Source: Sulfolobus sp. S-194
GTDB lineage: Archaea > Thermoproteota > Thermoprotei_A > Sulfolobales > Sulfolobaceae
Direction of reading: 5' to 3'
Assembly (NCBI RefSeq): GCF_012222305.1
Contig: NZ_CP035730.1
Coordinates: 1,178,001-1,242,000, forward strand
DNA length: 64,000 bases
Part shown: one piece after another, positions 27,301-35,939 of the stretch
How the letters are laid out: every line of letters begins with the position of its first letter
How positions within the stretch are numbered: the stretch's first letter is position 1
Notes under the pieces: generated by a model
What the model saw: only the letters and a program-made list of their open reading frames with translations
Told to the model about the DNA's origin: nothing
The model's database searches: none
Translations under genes and position numbers: made by a program

Positions 27301-28323
27301 AACGATCTAAAAAAGGACTTAGAGAAGATAAGCTGTAATCAAATAAATAAAGAAATTAAGAATTTTCTAAGATATATATCTTTTTCAGAACCCGAAAAAG
27401 TTTGTGAACAATACTTGAGGGAAGCTAATCAATCTTTAATCTTCGACTTAGCTATTCTACAATTTAACTCGGGTAATTTCAATAAAGCCAGTAGACTCTT
27501 AGAGGAAATAGTGAAATCTACTAATCAACAAAAGGATTGGAGTAGTTACATACCAATTAAATCTTATCTTATTCGGTCAAAAGTATTGAGATCTAAGAAC
27601 TTAGATGAGTTAATTAATTCCTCAAAAGAGTTCAAGGATTTATTAGAAGAATCGCGGAAATATTTTAAGCCAACTGGTGCATATTTGAATAATGAATCAC
27701 GCGTTTTAGCAGAGTACTTGGTTCATTTAAGCATTACAAATAATAGGGAGGAGATTGAGAGGTCAATGAGAGAATATGGTTGGTTATTTGACTACTTACC
27801 ATCTACTCATTATACTTGGATCAAACTTTTTCTAAACTGGTTAAACATTGTTAAGGACATGCCCAGTGCTAAAGAAATATTAGGGGTTTTGGATCTAGAT
27901 GATACCTTTAAGCCAGCATTAAAGAAAATATTAAATGTTAGTGTTGAGTCTGATAACGAATGTAATAATTCTGAGCTCAGTAACTATGCATGTTCTGCTG
28001 TTGAGGGGGATATAAAAGGATTTGAAGATTTAGTAAGTGCAGTTAAACGAGAATCTGATTTTGTAGATAAAATCGCAAATTACAATCCTAAGGCGTTTAT
28101 ACAAGCCATTTCGTGTAAAAATATCAAGTGTTACTTAATATTAGTGTTAAATGCCTTGGTTAATGACGATTATGAAACTGTTAAGGCAATTACAGAGACT
28201 GTAGGGTTAAGATTTAGCGGTACAATTGTTGAACTTTTTAGAGAACTGGGTGAGGCTATTGATAAGAAGAATGAGGCGGAGATTAAATTAGGTCTGGCTA
28301 AACTTTATTACCTTCATATGTGA
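24337..28323 (+). CDS. Large membrane-anchored two-P-loop NTPase (STAND-like)
   Basis: 1328 aa from the GTG at 24337. Order: first P-loop GPPQAGKT (7-14) in a small GTPase-like domain; a hydrophobic span (about 228-258) predicted to cross the membrane; a coiled-coil region with KIELIEQQLKDFKIYKLKDI; a second P-loop GPKGVGKST (406-414) with a Walker B-like strand LIILYDP (about 464-470); then a long helical C-terminal half resembling TPR/HEAT arrays (FDLAILQFNSGNFNKASRLL). This layout, sensor repeats behind a STAND-type NTPase, is common in defence and signalling proteins. The frame stays open upstream to 24232 without ATG, GTG or TTG, yet a strong GGGGGT ribosome-binding site lies at 24233-24238, five bases before an in-frame ATT (24244). 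Translation may start there. It converges with the 622-aa gene. Confidence 0.7.
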   Translation: MECYVIGPPQAGKTRFQDYLKDKCISIKEQILGYTKTTIPQTQGASLLDSLVRVFYALFPRIKGFLESEKKDLNKLTNFSKHELELIGDYLKQLKRVPKGMMDYLDELGENHAIIVYHIPWDVKENQNQDVNEVIKMITMYFNKEHGYSQIKWLGKEYIPPGLISEVIRRAREERCSNIKDCNAVREFVKSQAKAYHEILKILVGERDLEYEGVLGLSIIKSKDSVHEFLSNLIGTVILAVTPIIVSVIASAIVLTMFQMLAEERKEGITNKVIRLKENWEKLSETLKEIIAWKVAIQFGVDPKDVKDAINYITGLDIDKIKSSLKGLEKKIELIEQQLKDFKIYKLKDIEDGLLYANVKLVDNYLSIISETYDEVKVSIVETGKFDEYSKKLIEELRKGLVVIKGPKGVGKSTLAVYIIWNLLKDEYGGVIKVYDLADSNSKDKLENFLEVYKRNYLKYFGKLIILYDPLSTEVYKSPSVRANVSRVNDTVKQLIDLVNNLTEYNMSMLIVIPEDLYNTIDPNVKERLETNIVNVNLDDLAFLSEIIRSYAGKNVDKINSVEDLAREVAKYKDGYALIARLVGEWIRWKGDRIDFIVEQARKFSDKSALSFITSYVEDMLGLIARSDATKKKLLKAYGSIQELRIKYGVGMGEYWIPPELLSHMMQLVGINDDMIDFNYKWLALIHEDLIEEAIREVVVPDENSVRRLLSKLYERIIHGDENSEKLFKESCWHKFALILGSALTHQPLEKISKVFPRIDSDKTCDIDNYLLVNDRLTSFTTELMDKIITNGNISELFGNKYKDMINEIRTLLERWKDQEAELWERVYALGLSILIAKVSEKKKIEKEDAEITLRAASYATRVILRDAMKTLNLLKPLSKISPGSWIPFISYGVMILPVEQYPDLGEWEWKSLEELSKDIRDDWEIAHLIRAYAGLVKSYDDAVCKAFMLLDKIKDHSMKTIAMVYLYNYSIYYGLSPCNKGDWEKMLNDLKKDLEKISCNQINKEIKNFLRYISFSEPEKVCEQYLREANQSLIFDLAILQFNSGNFNKASRLLEEIVKSTNQQKDWSSYIPIKSYLIRSKVLRSKNLDELINSSKEFKDLLEESRKYFKPTGAYLNNESRVLAEYLVHLSITNNREEIERSMREYGWLFDYLPSTHYTWIKLFLNWLNIVKDMPSAKEILGVLDLDDTFKPALKKILNVSVESDNECNNSELSNYACSAVEGDIKGFEDLVSAVKRESDFVDKIANYNPKAFIQAISCKNIKCYLILVLNALVNDDYETVKAITETVGLRFSGTIVELFRELGEAIDKKNEAEIKLGLAKLYYLHM

Positions 28324-28737
28324 TTTTTTGTAGCTCTTTTAAAACAATGACAAAATTAAGCTAAGGAATAGATTAGTTAGCTTATAAAATTATAAATGCT
28401 ATACTTTACGGTGAGTTTCTCCCGGTGGTATTTCATAAGATTCTATTGGGCTTTACTCGATATCATACTAGAATGACATTTTGCGTAAAATCCTAGGGTT
28501 AGATAGTTTTTAAAAGAATTATATTCAAGATCATAATATTTTTATATTAAAACTGTTAGTACGATTATTTATCTTAGAATAAGTCAAAATATTTATTAAG
28601 GTAAATATTCAAAGGAATTATCGGGTGCAACTATTTTTCAATAAATGTTACCAGAAATTGAAACTATAAATTATATATCATCATAATGAACTTAATTGGT
28701 GAACTATCGCTAGTCAAAATAATTTGAATTCCTTAAT
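28324..28737. other. Non-coding space between convergent genes
   Basis: AT-rich, no frame of note. A short piece near 28480 (TTTTGCGTAAAATCCTAGGG) resembles a decayed MITE end. Expected to hold the terminators of both flanking genes; T-rich tracts occur on both sides. Confidence 0.3.
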
Positions 28738-30606
28738 TTAATTATTAAGACTCAAAGAAATCAACATCTTCCACAATTTCCGTAATCGATTCCGTATATT
28801 CTGCCAATACATTCTAAGGATAGGCCCTATACCAATTACAAAGAGTGTAACAGCTGCGGAAATAGTTAATTGCTCATTATGGGTATCTGAGAATATCAAG
28901 ATCGGAACAGCAATAATACCTAAGACTTCGCCAATAACTATAAGACTATTCTTCTTACCTTCTGTATCAGTGATCTTATTCTCCTTGACAGTATCGATTT
29001 TCTCTTTGAGTGCTTGGTACTCAGCAGTCGTGCCAGCGATATCCCTCAATCTCCTGAAGTATGACTTGAAATATGGGGCGAAGTCCAGATCATAGATCTC
29101 TAAGAGTTCCTTTACCAATTCATTCTCACTCTCCATCAAAGATTCTCCTCCCTCTTGTTCTATAGCATTGTAAGCCGAATGAATGGCAGCCTTCAACATA
29201 GATATGGCGTTTATCATGTAATAATCGAAGGTCCATGAGTGGACTATACTAAAACCTTTACTTTCTCTCAGTAGTTCATATTTCTCTATATTCATTATAG
29301 AAAAAAGATCGTTAAGATACCATAGGAAACTAAGGAAGCCCGCATTATATCCCACTACATAGTCTGGTTTGAAAAAGAAGTCTTTTCCACCTCTCATTAT
29401 CTTCCCTATCACTCCACTGAGCTGTTCAAACCAACTCTCTGGGGGTTTATACCCTAAGTTCAGTCCACGTAGTACTTCGTCATCCGTTATTAAAGTACTT
29501 TTGTTACCATATTCCGCTATCTGCACGTTCCTGAAGCCAAAAGACTCTACTGTTTCAACTACGAGATCCCATTGTTTTATCTTTAGTTTCTTATCGACTT
29601 TCTTATTACGCGATAGTGCTTCGAATATGAATTCTAATGCATAAAAATATAGATCTCTTAGCTTTATATATTTATCTTTCTCATTAAGGCCTAGGAAGGA
29701 TCGTAAGGGATCACTTAACTCTCCCTCGGTTGTAAAGTCAGGTACTCTTGGAACCCTTTCGAAATCTATCTTGCCTCCATCCCTCATGAGATTCTCAGGA
29801 TAATCACCCACTTCAGGTATTTCTGGAATCAATAGTAGGCTGAGAGAGAAAGTCTGCATAATCCTGCCCCTCTCGTCTTCGATGAACTGTACTACGGGGA
29901 TCAGATAGTATTTTCCCCCAAAGCCTCCAAACTCTTCATCCTTCTTATTTTTGTTGGATTTTTCTTGATTCTGAGGTTCAACATATCTTTCGTATTCAGT
30001 GGTAAACCTACTCGTAGGCAGTACTACTAGGAGGATTCTGGAGGCTAGGTCATAGGAGAATAGGAGACGTGCCCTTCTCTTTAGGAGAACCGCAGTATTG
30101 TACATAACCTTGAGCTCCTTCCTATAATTTGGTGCATCTGTTGGAACTACTAGAAGAACTCCGTCCCAATCTCGAGGATTCTCCTCTATATTAGACAGTT
30201 TAAACACAACTTCAAAAGGCCCGCCTTCTCCCCCTTGTTGGTGCGGGCTAAATAAGAACTCTTTAAGGTTGTATAACCAGTATCTACGGATAGCGTAGGA
30301 AGAGGCACGGTGTATAATATCGTAGTTGTTAGTATTCACATTATCCGGCATATTTTCCGGTCTCCCAATTTTTTCCAATAATCCTACGATTGTAGTTACC
30401 TCAAATTTGTCATCAGCATTCTTTGACTTCTTTGACTTAAGGTAAGTATCTATTTGTTTCTTCAAGTAATCGTAACTATCTTGCCTTTTGTCCCTTTCCA
30501 AAAACTCAACCTTCTCCGCATACTCTCTGTTCAGCCTTATTGCACTAGTCAGTGTGATCAAGAACCTTAGTCCGTAATATGATTTGCAAGGAGGATTTTC
30601 CTCCAT
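28738..30606 (-). CDS. Unknown 622-aa protein with C-terminal membrane hairpin
   Basis: 622 aa, mostly soluble, with no recognised domain. The last 70 residues contain two hydrophobic helices (about 553-571 and 581-598) separated by a short polar loop (DTHNEQ), preceded by a charged helical, coiled-coil-like stretch (YQALKEKIDTVKENK) and followed by a basic tail (RNRLRKLWK). A CorA-like or effector-like design with a large cytosolic body and a membrane hairpin is suggested by shape only; the GMN motif of CorA is absent. A Gly-rich, charged low-complexity loop (EEFGGFGGKYY) lies near residue 230. Its G/C-richer codon use resembles the NTPase it converges with, so the two may have arrived together. 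Confidence 0.6.
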   Translation of the reverse strand: MEENPPCKSYYGLRFLITLTSAIRLNREYAEKVEFLERDKRQDSYDYLKKQIDTYLKSKKSKNADDKFEVTTIVGLLEKIGRPENMPDNVNTNNYDIIHRASSYAIRRYWLYNLKEFLFSPHQQGGEGGPFEVVFKLSNIEENPRDWDGVLLVVPTDAPNYRKELKVMYNTAVLLKRRARLLFSYDLASRILLVVLPTSRFTTEYERYVEPQNQEKSNKNKKDEEFGGFGGKYYLIPVVQFIEDERGRIMQTFSLSLLLIPEIPEVGDYPENLMRDGGKIDFERVPRVPDFTTEGELSDPLRSFLGLNEKDKYIKLRDLYFYALEFIFEALSRNKKVDKKLKIKQWDLVVETVESFGFRNVQIAEYGNKSTLITDDEVLRGLNLGYKPPESWFEQLSGVIGKIMRGGKDFFFKPDYVVGYNAGFLSFLWYLNDLFSIMNIEKYELLRESKGFSIVHSWTFDYYMINAISMLKAAIHSAYNAIEQEGGESLMESENELVKELLEIYDLDFAPYFKSYFRRLRDIAGTTAEYQALKEKIDTVKENKITDTEGKKNSLIVIGEVLGIIAVPILIFSDTHNEQLTISAAVTLFVIGIGPILRMYWQNIRNRLRKLWKMLISLSLNN

Positions 30607-31309
30607 GAATTGAAATCTACCATTTTGAATATAAATACTTGTCTAAAATTCTACATCTGTCTACACGACGCTTTATCTCGGCTAAGAAAGACTAACTTAG
30701 ACCGTAGAGCATTTAGGATGATTCGGGCATCCTTTGCAAATTAGATAGTCTTTTCTATTTTATACTAATTCTATATAGCGATTAGCGGTAATATCTGGTA
30801 CTTATTGTAAAACAAGAAAGGAAGGTCTAAGGTCCACCAGTTGTAGGTAATGGAGGTTTAAGTGATCTCACCAATTCCACGGTATGACTCTCCATGTGTG
30901 TTACTCACTGGAGAAAATATCCTTCATTTTCTTTAATTTAAGTTAAAACGCAATTACAATAGAAATCCGAATTACCCATACGTTATGTGCCACGCCGTTG
31001 TTTTATGGTGTATTAGAAATTCAATTTTTAAGTTGATTTGAAATGGAGACAACATTGATATTTATAATAATAATGATAAATCTCTTTATCGAGTAAGGTT
31101 TGAATAAAGTTTAAAAGCAAGTGTTTTCATACATTATATTTTGTTGAGGGGATTCTAGATTCCTTAAAAATATCGACTGTGTAGCCTTAATTATTTTTAA
31201 TCGTTTTGCAATAAACATGATTGAAATATGTTTCTATGTTTATAATTATAAATAACGTAGAGTAATACTTAAATTCTCATATTGAGAGGTACTGTTTGGT
31301 GAAATCAAA
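30607..31309. other. Non-coding stretch of about 700 bases
   Basis: No convincing gene on either strand and none of the repeat families. Base composition is less AT-rich at 30660-31000 than usual for intergenic DNA here, so an unrecognised decayed gene or RNA is possible. The right end holds the promoter of the 83-aa gene. Confidence 0.35.
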
Positions 31310-31561
31310 ATGGATAAATTATTTATTAATACAATAAATAGAATCTCAAATGGAAAAAGGGTAGATTTAACTAACGGGCTTATGGGCAAATATATCAATT
31401 ATCTGATAGTAGACATACTTTATGGAGATGAAGTAGGAGATAAGTGTCATGGTCATACGGTAATAAAAAATGTTGTATACAACGGAAGTAAATTGGAGGC
31501 TAAAGGATGGAGATATAGAGGAAGAGGAAATGGAGGCTGGCTAGATGAAACATTTTACTAG
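31310..31561 (+). CDS. Small soluble protein coupled to the surface-protein gene
   Basis: 83 aa, basic, no signal peptide or membrane helix. It has a CHGH motif (GDKCHGHTVIKNV) that could bind metal, and a Gly/Arg-rich C-terminus (RYRGRGNGGWLDE). The family is not recognised. Its end overlaps the start of the 748-aa gene by 17 bases, so the two are likely co-translated. The AT-rich DNA upstream (31240-31290) and a clean ATG support it as real. Confidence 0.5.
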   Translation: MDKLFINTINRISNGKRVDLTNGLMGKYINYLIVDILYGDEVGDKCHGHTVIKNVVYNGSKLEAKGWRYRGRGNGGWLDETFY

Positions 31562-33791
31562 ACTCATAATTACAATATTTATAATTCCCTTATTTATAAT
31601 TGCGTTACCTATCCTCCCCTTTATTTTAGTTTCACCTTACCATAATGTCCTAGGGTATTCAGGGACCGGGAGTTGGGATCAGTACCAGGGTGATTGCTAT
31701 CATGACGGCTTCTCCAGCTATCCCGGACCAGTAACTCCAGGGATCTTGTGGAGCGCCATAGCAGCAGGTGACTTAGGAATTGTAGCGGCAGAAGGTTTAG
31801 TAATAACGTCTGGAGCCCATTTCGCGGCCTATGCTTTCTCCTTTAATAATGGGGCATTAGTACACAAGTATTCTGTAAGCACTGGCTTAGGTAAATCTTT
31901 AGCTAGTTTTCCTACTATAGCTGGTACTACTTTAATTATGCCCGGCATTTATTACTCAGATTTAGGCTTTGGGCCTCCTATTAATGAGCTTCAATTCGTA
32001 AATATATATCAAAATGGTACACTTAGTACGCACATTCTCAATGCTTTTGATGTAGCCTCAACATGTGAGTTAATGATATCCAACTTAATTTATCTTTCTC
32101 AGCAAAACAATAAAGAAATATATTATTTCTCCATTAGTTCTGAAACATTAGCGGGTGATATCTGCCTAAATTCGCCTGTGGCAGCTAACCCAGTTTTCGG
32201 CGATGGCTTAGTGTTTGTGCCGCTCTATAACGGAAGCGTAGTAGCATTTAATTATGGTTACAATACGTCAACTTGGGAGTTGAACTTGGGTAGTCCAGCC
32301 TCATCTTCTCCATCTTACGGCGGTGGTAGCTTCTACGTTGTAACTTCTAACAACTTACTCTATTCAATTTCACCTAAAGGAAGCATCAACTGGTTTTATA
32401 ATCTAGGGTCACAAGGTTTAACTCCAGCTGTGGGACTGGGTAAAGTGTTTGTAGGGACTATTAGCGGGGAACTTTACGCTTTTACCACACAAGGAAACGT
32501 AGTATGGGAAGTTAATACGAGTTCTCCAATAACTACTCCTCCGGTGATAGCGTCTAACGGAGTAGTTTATGTTGGCACTTCTGACGGCGAGATATATGCC
32601 TTTAACACTTCTGACGGAAGGGAGATATGGAGCTGGACTCTACCTAACCAAGTCTCATCTTTAGCCCTTTATGACGGAAACCTATATGCAATAACAAGTG
32701 CGGGACAACTATATGCATTTGCTAATGAACAAAAAGTGATCTTTATAGAGACCGGTTTACCTAGTGGAACCTTATGGAGCGTTTCAGTCAACAACAAGAC
32801 TGAAATCTCTACCAATAATACCATTGTCTTTGATCTACCAAACGGGATCTTTAACTACACAGTCCATAAGATTAATGGATATAGTTCAAACGTGAGTTTT
32901 GGAATTCTAGAGGTTGAGGGGCAAAACTTGAGGGTTGAGATAGGGTTTTCTCCAGGATGGTCTCCAGCTTCACCTCCCTTAGACGTTAGAGCTGCTGGGC
33001 AAGCAAACTCCATATTAATATCGTGGAGTCCTCCCCAATACGACGGGGCACCAGCAGGTTTCGTAGGAAACGCGATTAGTTATTATTACATCTATAGGGG
33101 GACTAGCCCAGGCAACTTAACGTTCTATGCTAGAGTTCCAGGAAACACGACCTATATGGTAGATTATGCGGTAAGTGATGGTACAGTGTACTATTACGCG
33201 GTGGCTGCGGTTAATGAGGCTGGCGTAGGTAGTCTCTCACAAGTAGTATCGGCTACTCCTCTACTTATATCAGTCCCCTCACCTCCGAGGAACCTCACAA
33301 TAAATGTTGGATATAACTTCATAGTTTTAAAATGGGATCCGCCAGCTACTACTGGAGGCTCACCAATAACCTATTACATAATATACGGTGGGACTTCAAA
33401 AAATCAACTGCAAGAGTTAGCAGCTCTGCCCCCCAATGAAACATACTACGTAGATTACCAAGTCCAACCAGGTACAGCTTACTATTTCCAGGTAGTAGCA
33501 GCCAACTCAGAGGGTGATAGTTCACCATCTAACCTTGTGGCAGGCACAACAACCACTAACGGTGAACCTGGTCCTATAGCAAGGTTTCACTATAATTATC
33601 TAGATCCGAATAATCCAAATGTAGTACAAAATCTTGTTGGGTTAATAACTATGATTGCTACTGTTGCAATACTTCCTCCGACTTTTCTTTGGATAAAAAG
33701 TGATATAGGTATGAAAAAAGCTTTTATGCTCGCGATCGCTATAATTGCAGTCTGCCTTGTTGTAGTGTTATTTATACCATATGTACTATGA
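31545..33791 (+). CDS. PQQ-propeller / Fn3 surface protein
   Basis: 748 aa. After an N-terminal signal or anchor (residues 6-30), residues 40-395 form a PQQ-like beta-propeller with repeated blades (FVGTISGELYAFTTQGNVVW, YVGTSDGEIYAFNTSDGREI). Then comes a domain of the archaeal ETGLPSGTLWSVSVNN type (about 400-470), two fibronectin type III domains (SPPLDVRAAGQANSILISWS and SPPRNLTINVGYNFIVLKWD at their starts), and two C-terminal hydrophobic helices. It is outside the cell and probably structural or adhesive; the propeller could bind a ligand. No quinoprotein catalytic residues were identified. It starts inside the end of the 83-aa gene. Confidence 0.75.
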   Translation: MKHFTRLIITIFIIPLFIIALPILPFILVSPYHNVLGYSGTGSWDQYQGDCYHDGFSSYPGPVTPGILWSAIAAGDLGIVAAEGLVITSGAHFAAYAFSFNNGALVHKYSVSTGLGKSLASFPTIAGTTLIMPGIYYSDLGFGPPINELQFVNIYQNGTLSTHILNAFDVASTCELMISNLIYLSQQNNKEIYYFSISSETLAGDICLNSPVAANPVFGDGLVFVPLYNGSVVAFNYGYNTSTWELNLGSPASSSPSYGGGSFYVVTSNNLLYSISPKGSINWFYNLGSQGLTPAVGLGKVFVGTISGELYAFTTQGNVVWEVNTSSPITTPPVIASNGVVYVGTSDGEIYAFNTSDGREIWSWTLPNQVSSLALYDGNLYAITSAGQLYAFANEQKVIFIETGLPSGTLWSVSVNNKTEISTNNTIVFDLPNGIFNYTVHKINGYSSNVSFGILEVEGQNLRVEIGFSPGWSPASPPLDVRAAGQANSILISWSPPQYDGAPAGFVGNAISYYYIYRGTSPGNLTFYARVPGNTTYMVDYAVSDGTVYYYAVAAVNEAGVGSLSQVVSATPLLISVPSPPRNLTINVGYNFIVLKWDPPATTGGSPITYYIIYGGTSKNQLQELAALPPNETYYVDYQVQPGTAYYFQVVAANSEGDSSPSNLVAGTTTTNGEPGPIARFHYNYLDPNNPNVVQNLVGLITMIATVAILPPTFLWIKSDIGMKKAFMLAIAIIAVCLVVVLFIPYVL

Positions 33792-33981
33792 TTTCTGCTG
33801 CGTTTGCCTTAATTATTTTTACTATATCCGTAATTATTTCTGCTATGTTTACCATATGAAACTGTTCAAGGTATAATAGTATAAAAAGACATTAGTATTG
33901 ATAGACAAAATAAACTCTCCAGTTTACTGAATAAAAATCCTTAATTTAAATTTATTGTTAATAAATAGGAAAATTATCGAT
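33792..33981. other. Non-coding space after the surface protein
   Basis: AT-rich, with near-duplicate phrases (TTTGCCTTAATTATTTTTAC and ATATCCGTAATTATTTCTGC). No gene. It leads into a family B MITE. Confidence 0.3.
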
Positions 33982-34150
33982 TAGCATTTTACGTAAAAAT
34001 CTTACGTTAAAATATTTTTTAAATAATCCGGTTTTATAGTATAAGTTTTTCGTCTACTACGATGAACTCTCTTTGCTAGAAAAAAAGTATAAATATCTAC
34101 ACTATCTTTTAAAATAAACATTAGCTGAGACGATTTTCCGATAAATACTA
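33982..34150 (+). mobile_element. Family B MITE abutting the truncated SpoIIM gene
   Basis: Starts TAGCATTTTACGTAAAAATC and ends GATTTTCCGATAAATACTA. Its right edge touches the stop codon of the truncated SpoIIM-like copy (34148), so the element may be linked to the loss of the gene's 3' half. Confidence 0.8.
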
Positions 34151-34402
34151 TTGTGATTTATATTCTTCTAGAAATTTAATAATATCAGTTAGATAGTATG
34201 TTTTCATGTCATTACCTATTAAGAAAAGTATTAGCGCAAAGATAAAGTTTTCCTCGATGATGTGAGTTAGCAAAGTGTAATCGGGGATTGGAAGCTCATG
34301 TATCAATTCTGGCTTATCAAAACCTGTAAAGTTATCAATTACCCATCCAGAGAGTAGGCCAGACCAAAAAGTCAAGTAAAGTTTAAGTATTTCCTTATTC
34401 AT
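34148..34402 (-). pseudogene. SpoIIM/DUF95-like protein, copy 2, truncated
   Basis: The first 64 residues are identical to the intact copy at 1829-2287 (to LFLIGN). The last 20 residues are unrelated (DMKTYYLTDIIKFLEEYKSQ), and the conserved IPHGLIE region is absent. The break lies exactly at the inner end of the 702-bp inverted repeat (34210). It is still an open frame of 84 aa, translationally coupled to the M48 gene by a one-base overlap, so a shortened two-helix protein may be made. Probably non-functional as a DUF95 protein. Confidence 0.75.
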
Positions 34403-34911
34403 TAAAAAACACCGAGATGAGATCCTAAAAAGATAAGGAAAAGAGAAACATTTATAGTCTCATAGACTGCGAAAGTAATTAGAAAAGTCTTTACTGCAGT
34501 CCTCATATCACTAAGAAAAGATTTCTGAATCAAGAAGGATAAGACAAGTCCCGAAACTAGGACTAGTAAGGCAAGATAAAAGTTATAAATTACAGTTAGC
34601 GTAATAACATCAGTTATCAAGTACAACCCAGAAACAAGAAAAGAGAAGTTCATCCTTCCCTTCTGCGTCCCACCATAACTTCTCGTCAAAGGTAGAAAAA
34701 CCAACCCAACAAGAACAATAACAACAAACATTCCAACAAAAAATAATGGAAAAGCAAAAATAACAAGATTCACAGAACTTAACCTTAAAACCTCTATTAT
34801 AGACCCAAAGAACGCAAAAACAGCTGGAATCTCCCATTGAGCCAAAGAAGACAAAGCATCACCAGTCCTCAACGCCTCCCTAGAAGACGTATGCACAACC
34901 CTATCTAAAAA
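34210..34911 (-). repeat. 702-bp inverted repeat, right arm
   Basis: Reverse complement of 1320-2021, with no difference found where checked. The two arms lie 32 kb apart in opposite orientation, so recombination between them would invert everything between. Confidence 0.9.
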
Positions 34912-35928
34912 GGACGAAATCATGTGTGAAAAGGGAAATATCTCAACGGGTTTAACATCTTTTTTTAGATCCTTAAACATTTTAGTCAAGGTAGCTACGT
35001 GATCATATGCGTCCTTACCAACAGCCCTAAAAGCTGCAGCATCAGCCCTAGACTCAGTAACCCTTAGTAATAATAAATAGATAAGAATTAAACTTATTAA
35101 GAGTAACCCATCTTTAGCCACAAATGCAGGATTTATAGTAAAGGAAAAATGATGCGGATATAACTCTACTAATAAATAGATAAGAGTTAATTCAATTGAC
35201 GTTATTATTAAGGACCAATTTAAATAATAGAAAATAGAACGTATAAGTATGTGATGTTCTCTAACATGCTCCATTTCATGAGCTTTTATAGTTTCCACGA
35301 TATTAGGGGGTAAAATACTACTTAAGATTACAAGTCTTTTAGAGAAAGAATTACGTGAAAACGTTAATACTTCAGATGCTACAGCTGGTGCGTTTGAGTA
35401 TATAGTTACTACTTTTATCTCTCCAGGTTTTATATCTCTAAACGGCTTAATCCTAGGAAACACAAGCCCATTAACTAGGATTGAAATTAGGAATGGAACA
35501 AGTGTATCAATAACAAATCCTGTAGGAGTATAAGGTGCAAGATAATGTATGTGGTATAATCCTAATTGTAACATCAAGAGAGTCGACAAAGGAATAACAA
35601 AAACAGTAGTAACACGGGTCTTTAGTGATATTGCTTCAGGTTGATAAATTATATCTTCTCGCTTACTATAAACTACTTCACGAATAGAAAATACAAAATT
35701 TTTACGATGCTTAATAAAGAAAAACATAAATGAGGCTATTGATACTACTATAAGAAATATTGACAGAGCTAAACCCAATTTAGTAAAAAGGGAGTACAGA
35801 TATGGATTTCCTTTAGCTAATGTCTGTCTCATTATAAGTAACAATATAGCTGAAGGAACTACTAATAGAATTAATAGTGTTAAAAAATAACTTATCTTTC
35901 TAGCGTCCCTCTTTATGGGATCACTCAT
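34402..35928 (-). CDS. M48-family integral membrane zinc metallopeptidase, copy 2
   Basis: 508 aa with the zinc motif HEMEH at residues 217-221 and a third ligand expected at E292 in ESRADAAAFRA. Overall plan as in copy 1: two N-terminal membrane helices, a cytosolic or loop segment with YSKREDIIYQPEAISL, two more helices, the catalytic domain, and further helices. The N-terminal two thirds differ clearly from copy 1, while the last third is identical because of the 702-bp repeat. It follows the small hydrophobic gene (ends at 35940) by 11 bases. Likely role: maturation of that small protein; the downstream SpoIIM gene is truncated here. Confidence 0.8.
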   Translation of the reverse strand: MSDPIKRDARKISYFLTLLILLVVPSAILLLIMRQTLAKGNPYLYSLFTKLGLALSIFLIVVSIASFMFFFIKHRKNFVFSIREVVYSKREDIIYQPEAISLKTRVTTVFVIPLSTLLMLQLGLYHIHYLAPYTPTGFVIDTLVPFLISILVNGLVFPRIKPFRDIKPGEIKVVTIYSNAPAVASEVLTFSRNSFSKRLVILSSILPPNIVETIKAHEMEHVREHHILIRSIFYYLNWSLIITSIELTLIYLLVELYPHHFSFTINPAFVAKDGLLLISLILIYLLLLRVTESRADAAAFRAVGKDAYDHVATLTKMFKDLKKDVKPVEIFPFSHMISSFLDRVVHTSSREALRTGDALSSLAQWEIPAVFAFFGSIIEVLRLSSVNLVIFAFPLFFVGMFVVIVLVGLVFLPLTRSYGGTQKGRMNFSFLVSGLYLITDVITLTVIYNFYLALLVLVSGLVLSFLIQKSFLSDMRTAVKTFLITFAVYETINVSLFLIFLGSHLGVF

Positions 35929-35939
35929 TGCATGTTACC

